Shown here: piece by piece, positions 35,907-43,405 of the stretch
Layout of the letters: the number at the start of each line of letters is the position of its first letter
Position numbering within the stretch: position 1 is the first letter of the stretch
NCBI RefSeq assembly: GCF_025165815.1
Contig: NZ_JAFFZE010000015.1
Coordinates: 248,001-312,000, forward strand
Source of the DNA: Actinophytocola gossypii
Lineage (GTDB): Bacteria > Actinomycetota > Actinomycetes > Mycobacteriales > Pseudonocardiaceae
DNA: 64,000 nucleotides
Reading direction: 5' to 3'
The notes under the pieces: model-generated
Told to the model about the DNA's origin: nothing
Databases searched by the model: none
What the model saw: the letters and a program-made list of their open reading frames with translations, nothing else
Made by a program: the position numbers and the translations under genes

Positions 35907-38171
35907 TCAGACCACCGCCCCGCTGTCCTCGCGGGACGGTCGCGGTGCGGGGGTGCGCCGCCGCCCGGCTCCCGGCCACTTCCGGTCCAGCAGGATCGCC
36001 ACCGGGGACGCGGCGACCACGGTGGACACCGTGCCAACGAGCAGCCCGAGCAGCAGCGCCAGCGCGAAGTCGGCCAGCGAGCCGTCGCCGAGGACCAACA
36101 GCGCGCCCAGTACGAACAGCACCCCGATGCCGGTGTTCACCGTGCGCGGCAACGTCTGCAGCACCGCGGCGCCGGCCACCCGGTGGAACGGATCGCGCCG
36201 TCGTTTGCCGCGCAGCTCGCGCACCCGGTCGAACACCACCACCGAGTCGTTCACCGAGTACCCGATCACGGTCAGCAGCGCGGCCAGGAACACCCCGTCC
36301 ATCGTCTTGCCGAGCCAGGTGAAGATGCCGAGCACCAGCAGCACGTCCTGCGCCAGCGCGGCCACCGTGGCGAGCCCGAGCCGCCAGTCGAACCGCACCG
36401 CCAGGTAGATCAGCTGCGCGAGCACCGCCAACCCCAGCGCCACCAGCGCCTTCGTCCGCAGCTCGGCGCCGAGGCTCGGGCCGATCTGCTCGTCCCGCAC
36501 CTCCTCCGCGCCGCCGGCGACCGCCGCCACCGCGTCCCGGATCCGGTCGGTCTCCTCGTCCGACGCCGGCTCGGTGCGCACCGACACCGCGTCGTCGCCG
36601 GAGGCCTGTACCACCGCGCGCGGGAAGCCGGCGTCGGCCACCGCGTCGCGGACCTCGCCCAGGTCGGCCGGCGCGCCGGTCTCGTACTCCAGCAATCGGC
36701 CGCCGGTGAACTCCACGCCGAGGTTCGGGCCGACGAACACCAGCCCGGCCAACGCGAGCGTGACCGCCACCACCGAGCCGGCGATCCACCGGCCCGGCCT
36801 GGCCAGGAACCCGTCGTCCCGCCGCTCCACCCAGCGGCGCACCCGGCCCTGGTGCGCGAGGCCGCTCAGCGCCGGCCGGCCGAGCGGGGAACGCAGGGCG
36901 AGGTCGAGCAGCATCCTGGTCAGCACCAGGCAGGTGAACATCGACGCCAGCACACCGATCGTCAGCGTCACCCCGAACCCGCGCACCGGCCCGGACGCCA
37001 GCCAGAACAGCAGCCCGGCCGCGAGCAGCGTGGTCACGTTGGAGTCGACGATCGCCGACAGCGCGCCGCGGAACCCGCGTTCGCCCGCCTTGGGCAGCGA
37101 GCCGTCGTACTCCTCCCTGGCGCGCTCGAACGCGAGCACGGTCGCGTCGACCGCCATGCCGATCGCGAGGACGAACCCGGCGAGTCCCGGCAGGGTCAGG
37201 GTGGCCCCGATCCCGAGCAGGGCCGCGTAGGAGACGCCCGCGTAGCCGGCGAGCGCGACCACCGCGACGAACCCGGCCAGCCGGTACACCACGATCAGGA
37301 ACAGCGCGATCAGGATCAGCCCGATGATCGCGGCCTCGGCGCTGGCGTCGATGGCCTCCGCGCCGAGCGTGGGTCCGACGGTCCGCTGCTCGATCACCTC
37401 GACCGGGACCGGCAGCGCGCCCGCGGTGATCAGCAGGGCCAGATCGGCCGCCTCGGCCTGGCTGAACTGGCCGGTGATCGAGGTGCCACCGCCGAGGATG
37501 CCGACGCCGCAGGACACGCTCGGGTCGACCTGCGGGGAGGAGATCACCTCGTCGTCGAGCACGATCGCGACCCGGCGGGCCGGGTCGCCGGGCGGTGCGC
37601 AGGCGGCCTCGGCGGTCAGCCCTTCCCAGGCCCGGCTGTCCCGGAACTCGACGCCGACGGTCCAGCCGGCGCCCTGCGGATCCCGGGCGGCCTGGGCGTC
37701 CTCGACGCCGTCGCCGCTGAGCGCGGCGGGGCCGAGCAGGAGCCGCTGGCCTGCCTCGTCGGCGACGATCCGTTGGCCCTCGGCCGGCTGTTGTTCCGGC
37801 CCGGCGATGCCGACCACGGGGTGGAAGCTCAGCGCGGCGGTGCGGCCGATCACCTCGACCGCCTCGGCCGGGTCGCGGACGTCCGGGAGCTCGATGATGA
37901 TCCGGTTGTCGCCGCTGCGGGCCAGGGTGGGTTCGGTGACGCCGAGCGCGTCGACCCGGCGGCGCAGGACCTCGATCGCGCGGTCGGTGCTCTCGGCGTT
38001 GGCCTCGACGGTGGGGGAGTCGTGGGTCTCGAGGACGATCTGGGTGCCGCCGCGCAGGTCGAGGCCGAGGCGCGGGGCGGTGGTCAGGAGCAGGTACGTG
38101 GCGGCGGCGAGGACGGCGAGCGACAGGAGCGCGCGGGTGAGCAGACCTCGCCGCGCGGGGGTGCGCGGCAC
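35907..38171 (-). CDS. secDF: Fused protein-export membrane protein SecDF
   Basis: 754 residues, SecD and SecF in one chain with about 12 membrane segments. The SecD half has TM1 then RLGLDLRGGTQIVL (34-47, motif D1), RVDALGVTEPTLARSGDNRI in the periplasmic P1 region and AIGMAVDATVLAFERARE (D4-like, intramembrane Asp). The SecF half has GPNLGVEFTGGRLLEYE, IGYSVNDSVVVFDRVRE and RTVNTGIGVLFV. It uses the proton gradient to help pull secreted proteins out of the Sec channel. The GTG start has GGAGG 7 bases upstream, but that site is locked in the hairpin at 38179-38223. It is controlled by the leader gene at 38212-38532. Confidence 0.93.
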   Translation of the reverse strand: MPRTPARRGLLTRALLSLAVLAAATYLLLTTAPRLGLDLRGGTQIVLETHDSPTVEANAESTDRAIEVLRRRVDALGVTEPTLARSGDNRIIIELPDVRDPAEAVEVIGRTAALSFHPVVGIAGPEQQPAEGQRIVADEAGQRLLLGPAALSGDGVEDAQAARDPQGAGWTVGVEFRDSRAWEGLTAEAACAPPGDPARRVAIVLDDEVISSPQVDPSVSCGVGILGGGTSITGQFSQAEAADLALLITAGALPVPVEVIEQRTVGPTLGAEAIDASAEAAIIGLILIALFLIVVYRLAGFVAVVALAGYAGVSYAALLGIGATLTLPGLAGFVLAIGMAVDATVLAFERAREEYDGSLPKAGERGFRGALSAIVDSNVTTLLAAGLLFWLASGPVRGFGVTLTIGVLASMFTCLVLTRMLLDLALRSPLGRPALSGLAHQGRVRRWVERRDDGFLARPGRWIAGSVVAVTLALAGLVFVGPNLGVEFTGGRLLEYETGAPADLGEVRDAVADAGFPRAVVQASGDDAVSVRTEPASDEETDRIRDAVAAVAGGAEEVRDEQIGPSLGAELRTKALVALGLAVLAQLIYLAVRFDWRLGLATVAALAQDVLLVLGIFTWLGKTMDGVFLAALLTVIGYSVNDSVVVFDRVRELRGKRRRDPFHRVAGAAVLQTLPRTVNTGIGVLFVLGALLVLGDGSLADFALALLLGLLVGTVSTVVAASPVAILLDRKWPGAGRRRTPAPRPSREDSGAVV

Positions 38172-38178
38172 GGGGGTT

Positions 38179-38223
38179 CCTCCAGGGTGACGGATGGCTT
38201 CTCGGCGTCGGTCACCCTGGAGG
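38179..38223 (-). promoter_or_regulatory. Hairpin that buries the secDF ribosome-binding site, formed by the arrest codons of the leader gene
   Basis: On the secDF mRNA, CCTCCAGGGTGAC (38223-38211) pairs perfectly over 13 bp with GTCACCCTGGAGG (38191-38179) around a 19-base loop. The 3' arm contains the GGAGG Shine-Dalgarno sequence of secDF, 7 bases from its GTG. The 5' arm is made of the codons Pro104-Pro105-Gly106-stop of the leader gene. A ribosome held on those codons would cover the whole 5' arm and free the site; after release the hairpin would close again. Confidence 0.85.
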
Positions 38224-38532
38224 CGCGCGGCCGGCCGCCGGCCGCTGGGCCGCGCGCGGGTGCGCGGGCTGGTGGATGTCGTCGGCGCGAACCTCGACGG
38301 TCAGGTGCTCCCGCGCCGGTGCCGGTTCGTCGTCGGCCAGCGGCAGGTCGGGCGCCCCTGGCGGCTGCGCAACACCCGGCGCGGGCGCGGCCACCGCGAG
38401 CACGACGGCCCCGTGCCCCGGCCGGTCCGGTGTCTCCACGTGCGCCGAGGTCCCGAGCCCGAACACCCCCAGCACGGCGACGAGCACCGCCACCGCCACG
38501 CCTCGGCACCACCCGGGCCCACCGACCTCCAC
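38212..38532 (-). CDS. apdA: ApdA-like Sec-monitoring arrest peptide (RAPP type), leader gene of secDF
   Basis: 106 residues from GTG 38532. The N-terminus CRGVAVAVLVAVLGVFGLGT (about 9-28) is a signal or membrane segment, so the nascent chain is a Sec client. A Pro/Ala/Asp-rich middle follows. The protein ends AAGRAPPG-stop: Arg102-Ala103-Pro104-Pro105 is the R-A-P-P/G motif shared by the known arrest peptides ApcA, ApdA and ApdP, of which ApdA is encoded before secDF in actinobacteria. Stalling when export is slow would melt the hairpin at 38179-38223 and raise SecDF synthesis. The stop is 40 bp before the secDF start. Arrest itself is inferred, not observed. Confidence 0.85.
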   Translation of the reverse strand: MEVGGPGWCRGVAVAVLVAVLGVFGLGTSAHVETPDRPGHGAVVLAVAAPAPGVAQPPGAPDLPLADDEPAPAREHLTVEVRADDIHQPAHPRAAQRPAAGRAPPG

Positions 38533-38558
38533 CCCCGAACGATAACCCCCGCCGACCC

Positions 38559-38643
38559 GGGAACGTACGACTCACCGGACGGGAACGTACGACTCGCGGC
38601 CTTCGCGAGTCGTACGTTCCCGGTGCGCGAGTCGTACGTTCCC
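38559..38643. repeat. Palindromic array of four GGGAACGTACGACTC units
   Basis: Two direct copies (38559-38573, 38581-38595) face two inverted copies (38607-38621, 38629-38643), all identical 15-mers, so the whole 85 bp can fold into a long double hairpin. It lies between the end of the ABC permease gene (38651) and the start of the secDF leader gene (38532), both on the minus strand. It may act as a terminator for the former, or be a REP-like element. It also sits where the promoter of the leader gene should be. Confidence 0.85.
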
Positions 38644-38650
38644 GGTGGGG

Positions 38651-41329
38651 CTAGTCGACGCGGCGGACCATGGGGAGGTTGGAGCGGGTAGAGAGCATCG
38701 ACACCAGGACCGCCAGCAGGGGGACGGCCACGACGGTGACCGCGAGGCTCTCCCAGGGGACCGGGAACGCCAGGTCGCCGGAGAGGGGGACCACGACGAA
38801 CCCGATGCCCGCGCCGACCACCAGGCCGAGGACCGTGCCCATGCCGCTGATCACCAGCCCCTGCGCACCGGCCAGCAGGCGTCTGCGCCGGGGTTGGGCG
38901 CCGACGGCCGCCAGCGTCGCCAGGTCCGCCCGGCTCTCGGCGGCCGACAGCGCCACCGTGATGCCGACGCCGAGCAGGGTCACCAGGCCCGCTCCCCCGG
39001 CCAGGCCAAGGCTGACCGCCTGGATCTCCGCCGACTCGTCGGTGTTCACGTACCCGTTCAGCCCGTTGTCCTCCGCGGCCGCGAGCGCCGTGTCGATGTC
39101 GTCCTGGGTCGCCGTCGGGTCGTGGGTGACCACGTACCCGCCGACCTCCGGGGTCCAGCCGTGCTCGGCCGCGGTCTCCGCCGAGACGAACACGGCGGGA
39201 AACTGGTAGTACGGGTACTCCGACTCCGGCTCCAGCAGCCGTCCCGGCAGGGTCACCCGCTCGGCCTCCTCGTCGGCCTCGGTCGACACCGCGCCGGTCG
39301 TGGCGTCGTCGGGGAACAGGCACTCGTCCAGCACCAGGACCTCGCCGCGGTCCAGGGCGGCCAGCGCGGCCGGGGACGGCGGGCTGCCGGTGGCCAGCTC
39401 GATCAGCTTCGGGGTGGCGATGCCGGCCTGCGCCCAGCTCATGTCGCACCTCGGGCTCGTGGAGTCCGGCGACCCGAACGCGACTGGGGTCGGCCCGCCA
39501 TCAGGGGTCGGCGTGGATCCCGACAGCATCGTGATCTCGAGCGCCTCCCCGCCCGGCAGCTCGGCAGCCACGTCCCCGGCGCCGGTCGCGAGCTGCTCGT
39601 CGCCGTCGCTGAGCATCGGGTCGCCCTCCACGATGACCGTGTTCTCCGGCTGGCTGCGGAAGTCGGTGGACCTGCCGGCGGCCAGGCCGAACGACATGGC
39701 CACCGCGCCGGCGACCACGATCATGATGGCCGCGACCGCGGGCACCGTGCGGTGCCGGTGCCGCCCCGCGTCGCGCACCGCGAGCCGGGCGGACAGCGGC
39801 AGGCGCGCGGCGAACCGGCCGAGCGCGCCGAGCAGCCCCGAGCTCACCATGATCACCCCGACCACCATGGCGAGCCCGCCCAGCACCGCGCCCACCGTCG
39901 GCAGCATGACGTCGGGCGAGGTGTAGACGGCCCCCTCCTGCTCGAGCATCGCCTGGTAGTCGGCCATCACCTGCCTGGCCAGCAGCCCCGAGACGACCAC
40001 GCCGCCGATCCCCACCCCCAGCAACACCACACCGAGGACCGGCAGGCGGGCGGTCATCGCCGTGCTCCGGAACCGCTGGGCCAGCGCGTCCACCGGCCGC
40101 ATCCTGGCCACGCCGATCGCCGGCACCAGTGCCGCCCCGAGCCCGGACAGCACGCCCACCGCCGCCGCGACCACCAGCTCGATCCAGCCGAACCGCCAGC
40201 CGTCGACCAGCTCGTTGGTCAGCCGCTGCCACAGCGGCGTCCCCGCCACCAGCACCAGCCAGCCCAGCACCAGCCCGGCGAGCGCCCCGATCGTGCCGAG
40301 GAACAGGCCCTGGGCCAGGACCGTGCGCCGGACGTGCTTGGACGTGCCGCCGTTCGCGCCGATCAGGCCCAGCTCGCGGACCTGCCGCCGCGCCCCGACC
40401 GCGAACGCCGCCCCGGCGAGCAGCACCACCTCGAGCACCCCGAACAGCACCACGAGCGCGACCGGGCCCGCGGTCTCCAGGAAGTCGCCGCCGCCCGTCA
40501 TCAGCGCCGGGTAGCGCTCGGGCTGGGTGTGGACCTCGCGCGGGGTGAACGTCACGCCGTGCTCGGCCAACACGGGCCACACGGAGTCGGGGTCGACGCC
40601 GTCGGGCAGGTCGACGTAGTACCCCAGCACCATCTCGGGGAACGAGACCCCGGCGTCGGCCATCGTCGAGCCCGGTCGCGTCAGCACGGCCTGCTGGTCG
40701 AGCTGCAGCGGGTTGACCGCCATCCCGCTGACCGTGGCGGTCCTTCCGTCGTCGACGGTGATCGTCGCACCGGGACGCAGGCCGTCACCGTCGTCGGTCA
40801 GCAGGCCGAGCCGGTCCGCCAGCGGCTTGGTGACGACCGCCTCCGCCGGGTCGTCCGGCGCCCGCCCGGCGACGATCCTGGCCCGGTGCTCGGTCAACGG
40901 GTCGCCCACCGCGAACACCATCAGGTCGGTGCGCACGATCCGGTCACCCTCGGTCAGCTGCACGCCGAGGAACTTCGGCTCTGGCACGGCGCGCGAGCCG
41001 GGTGGCAGCATGCCGAGCAGGTCCACCGCCGCCGGGTCGCGCTCGGTCTCGGCCGTCGGGTCGTGCATGCCGTAGGGCGACATACCCGGCCGCCAGTCCG
41101 GCAGGGCATGCTGTCCGGTGATCTGTGCCAGGCCGTCGGCGGTGCCCATCGCCTGGTAGAGGTTGTGCTCGGCGCCGCTCATCGTGCGCAGCATCCCGTC
41201 GATCACGGTCGCTCCGGCGATCGGCACCGCGATCAGTGCCGCGATCAGGATCGACCGCTTGAGGTTGCGCCGCACGGACCGCCGTGCGATCCGCAGCGCC
41301 GGCCGCCAGCCGCTCGTCCACCGGCTCAC
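38651..41329 (-). CDS. ABC transporter permease with two FtsX domains
   Basis: 892 residues. TM1 (SILIAALIAVPIAGATVIDG), a long external domain, then the first FtsX block (ALVVLFGVLEVVLLAGAAFA, with VRELGLIGANGGTSKHVRR as coupling segment), a second external domain, and the last block (LVTLLGVGITVALSAAESRA then LATLAAVGAQPRRRRLL). This ten-helix layout is that of FtsX-superfamily permeases working with a LolD-like ATPase. GTG 41329 overlaps the ATPase stop (GTGA). With the PadR gene upstream it forms a typical drug or lipid export unit; the substrate is unknown. Confidence 0.9.
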   Translation of the reverse strand: MSRWTSGWRPALRIARRSVRRNLKRSILIAALIAVPIAGATVIDGMLRTMSGAEHNLYQAMGTADGLAQITGQHALPDWRPGMSPYGMHDPTAETERDPAAVDLLGMLPPGSRAVPEPKFLGVQLTEGDRIVRTDLMVFAVGDPLTEHRARIVAGRAPDDPAEAVVTKPLADRLGLLTDDGDGLRPGATITVDDGRTATVSGMAVNPLQLDQQAVLTRPGSTMADAGVSFPEMVLGYYVDLPDGVDPDSVWPVLAEHGVTFTPREVHTQPERYPALMTGGGDFLETAGPVALVVLFGVLEVVLLAGAAFAVGARRQVRELGLIGANGGTSKHVRRTVLAQGLFLGTIGALAGLVLGWLVLVAGTPLWQRLTNELVDGWRFGWIELVVAAAVGVLSGLGAALVPAIGVARMRPVDALAQRFRSTAMTARLPVLGVVLLGVGIGGVVVSGLLARQVMADYQAMLEQEGAVYTSPDVMLPTVGAVLGGLAMVVGVIMVSSGLLGALGRFAARLPLSARLAVRDAGRHRHRTVPAVAAIMIVVAGAVAMSFGLAAGRSTDFRSQPENTVIVEGDPMLSDGDEQLATGAGDVAAELPGGEALEITMLSGSTPTPDGGPTPVAFGSPDSTSPRCDMSWAQAGIATPKLIELATGSPPSPAALAALDRGEVLVLDECLFPDDATTGAVSTEADEEAERVTLPGRLLEPESEYPYYQFPAVFVSAETAAEHGWTPEVGGYVVTHDPTATQDDIDTALAAAEDNGLNGYVNTDESAEIQAVSLGLAGGAGLVTLLGVGITVALSAAESRADLATLAAVGAQPRRRRLLAGAQGLVISGMGTVLGLVVGAGIGFVVVPLSGDLAFPVPWESLAVTVVAVPLLAVLVSMLSTRSNLPMVRRVD

Positions 41330-42045
41330 TGCGCCCCCAGCAGGCTGTCCGCGGCCGGCATCGCGCCGGTCTCGTCGACGATCCGGCCGTCGCGCAGGAA
41401 CACGATCTCGTCCGCCCACGCCGCGTGCCTGGCCTCGTGGGTGACCAGCAGCCCGGCGGCGCCCGCGTCGCAGCGCGCCCGGATGGTCCGCAGCACGGCC
41501 TCGCCGGTGTGCGAGTCCAGGGCGCCGGTCGGCTCGTCGGCCAGCAGCAGCCGCCGCGGCCCGACCAGCGCGCGGGCGATCGCCACCCGCTGCTGCTGCC
41601 CGCCGGACATCTCGTCCGGGAACCGTTCGGCCAGGTTCGCCACGCCGACGTCCTCCAGCGCGGTCATCGCCTCGGCGCGGGCGACCCGCACCCGGACGCC
41701 GTCCAGCTCGCGCGGCAGCGCCACGTTCTCCACCGCGGTCAGGGCGGGGATCAGGTTGAGGTCCTGGAACACGTAGCCGATGCCGCGCCGGCGGAGTGCG
41801 GCGAGCCCGGCCCGGTTCTGCTCGTCGAGCCGGTTGCCCTCGACCTCGACCACGCCCTCGGTCGGCGTGTCGAGGCCGCCGGCCAGGTGCAGCAGCGTCG
41901 ACTTGCCGGACCCGGACGGGCCCATCACCGCGACCAGCTGCCCGGCGCGCACCCGCAGGCTCACTCCGTGCAGCGCGTTGACCGCCGTCTCGCCGCTGCC
42001 GTGCACGCGCGTGACGTCCCGCAGTTCGAGCGCGTACTCGGTCAT
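41326..42045 (-). CDS. ABC transporter ATP-binding protein (LolD-like)
   Basis: 239 residues. Walker [11 protein letters not shown]-loop YVFQDLNLIP, signature MSGGQQQRVAIARAL, Walker [13 protein letters not shown] and H-loop VTHEARHA are intact. It energises the large FtsX-type permease encoded next. Its ATG overlaps the PadR stop codon (ATGA) and its stop overlaps the permease GTG, so the three genes form one tightly coupled operon under the PadR operator at 42616-42641. Confidence 0.93.
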   Translation of the reverse strand: MTEYALELRDVTRVHGSGETAVNALHGVSLRVRAGQLVAVMGPSGSGKSTLLHLAGGLDTPTEGVVEVEGNRLDEQNRAGLAALRRRGIGYVFQDLNLIPALTAVENVALPRELDGVRVRVARAEAMTALEDVGVANLAERFPDEMSGGQQQRVAIARALVGPRRLLLADEPTGALDSHTGEAVLRTIRARCDAGAAGLLVTHEARHAAWADEIVFLRDGRIVDETGAMPAADSLLGAQ

Positions 42046-42614
42046 TGGACGACCTCCTGCTCATCGGACTCCACGGCGGGGGTGGCGGCCGGACGGGGTG
42101 GCCTTCTGGCCAGCCGGGTCTCGGAGTGGTCGAGCCAGCGGACCTCGGCCTCCGCGCGGAAGATCATCGAGTCGAGCACCAGCAGCCAGGCGAGGTCGGC
42201 GTCCTCGTCGGCGCGGGTCTTGAGCCGGGTCAGCTCCTGGAGGTGGCGCACGGTCGCGGTGCGCTGCGCCTGGACCACCGCCCTGGCGTCGACGCCGGGC
42301 GTGGTGACCGCGAGGGCCACCTTGATCGCCAGCTCGTCCCGCGGCCGGTCGTCGCTGGTGACCGGGGTGGCGAACCAGCCGGTCAGCTCGGCGTGCCCGC
42401 TGTCGGTGAGCCGGTAGACGACCTTGCCCTGCTCGTCGGACTCACCGGTCTCCTCGACCAGGCCGTCCCGGTGCAGGCGGGACAGGGTCGTGTAGACCTG
42501 CCCGATGTTGAGCGGCCAGGTGGCCCCGGTCGAGCGCTCGAACTCGGCACGCAGCTGGTAGCCGTACATCGGAGCGCGCTCGAGCAGGGCGAGCAGGCCG
42601 TACTTGATGGACAT
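42042..42614 (-). CDS. PadR-family transcriptional regulator
   Basis: 190 residues. The winged-helix domain begins at once: MSIKYGLLALLERAPMYGYQ, then ATWPLNIGQVYTTLSRLHRD and GKVVYRLTDSGHAELTGW. The C-terminal helical dimerisation domain covers about 90-165, and the tail is Arg/Pro-rich. ATG 42614 is chosen because the operator ends two bases before it and the conserved MSIKYGLL start fits. As a rule PadR proteins repress their own operon and are released by the compound that the neighbouring exporter removes. Confidence 0.9.
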   Translation of the reverse strand: MSIKYGLLALLERAPMYGYQLRAEFERSTGATWPLNIGQVYTTLSRLHRDGLVEETGESDEQGKVVYRLTDSGHAELTGWFATPVTSDDRPRDELAIKVALAVTTPGVDARAVVQAQRTATVRHLQELTRLKTRADEDADLAWLLVLDSMIFRAEAEVRWLDHSETRLARRPPRPAATPAVESDEQEVVQ

Positions 42615-42615
42615 G

Positions 42616-42641
42616 GATACGGAGTATGCATACTCGGTATC
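42616..42641 (-). promoter_or_regulatory. PadR operator and (near-)leaderless promoter
   Basis: A 26-bp dyad with a single mismatched pair, arms GATAC and GAGTATGCATACTC-type core, ends 2 bp before the PadR ATG. On the minus strand TTGCCA and CATACT are spaced by 17 bases with CATACT inside the dyad, which places the transcript start at or within a few bases of the ATG. No Shine-Dalgarno sequence fits, so the message is probably leaderless. A bound PadR dimer would cover the -10 box. Confidence 0.75.
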
Positions 42642-42654
42642 TACGTGGCAAGTC

Positions 42655-43353
42655 TCAGAGCCGTTCGAGCGTGGCGGCCGCGACGGACGGGTCGGCACCC
42701 GCCTCCGCGAGGCGCTCGCCCTCCGGGTGCCAGATGCCGCTACCCACCGGGCCGGCCAGGACGGTGTACAGGCCGTTGTCGGCGGCGCGCTCGGTGACCA
42801 GCGAGTCGGGCGGGCCGGGCCGGTCGAGCGGGGTGCCGACGAGGTAGACCTGGCAGCCGTCCCGGGCGGCGGCGCGGGCGTGCTCCGCGTGGTGCACGTC
42901 CTCGCCGATGGCGACGCCGAGCCGCCAGGTGTCGAGGCTGACGGTGTGACCCAGGGTGCCGGCGCTGATCCCGACCGCCCGTTCGGCCGCGGTCAGGTGC
43001 TGCTTGTCGTACCGCCCGACCGGCTGCCCGCCCCGGCCGAGCACGTGCGCGGACACCAGGATCCGCCCGTCCTCCCAGACCGGCGCCCCGACCACCGCGG
43101 CTGTGCGGCTGTCGGCACACGCGTCGGCCAGCGGATCGAGCCGGCTGTCGGTCTCGCCCACCGTGTACTTGGCCGGCTCGACGACGACCGCGGTCAGCTC
43201 CGGCCCGGTGAGGAACAGCTCGGGCAGGACCACCAGCTCCGCCCCCTGGTCGGCCGCCAGCCGGACCAGCCGCGCCGCCGTCGCCACATTGGCCGCGACG
43301 TCCAACGCCACACAGCTCGCCTGCCCGGCGGCCACCGTGAGTGGTGCGTTCAT
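42655..43353 (-). CDS. Nitrilase-fold (carbon-nitrogen hydrolase) protein lacking the catalytic Cys
   Basis: 232 residues. The fold is clear: VVLPELFLTG carries the Glu of the triad, and GRYDKQHLTAAER the Lys. The third motif, normally GxxICYDxxFPE with the nucleophilic Cys, reads LGVAIGEDVHHAEHARAA, with Gly at the Cys position. The protein is also short by about 30 residues compared with typical amidases. It may be a non-enzymatic relative or use another residue. It follows the formate dehydrogenase operon in the same direction after 52 bp, so cotranscription is possible. Confidence 0.75.
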   Translation of the reverse strand: MNAPLTVAAGQASCVALDVAANVATAARLVRLAADQGAELVVLPELFLTGPELTAVVVEPAKYTVGETDSRLDPLADACADSRTAAVVGAPVWEDGRILVSAHVLGRGGQPVGRYDKQHLTAAERAVGISAGTLGHTVSLDTWRLGVAIGEDVHHAEHARAAARDGCQVYLVGTPLDRPGPPDSLVTERAADNGLYTVLAGPVGSGIWHPEGERLAEAGADPSVAAATLERL

Positions 43354-43405
43354 GCGGCCGATTGTCTCGACCGCGCGGGTACGGAACGCGCAGGGGTGAG
43401 TACGG

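Noticed and set aside
38559-38643. CRISPR-like repeat array
   Set aside because: The four units are arranged as two direct and two inverted copies with 7-11 bp gaps. There are no unique spacers of 30 bp and no cas genes.
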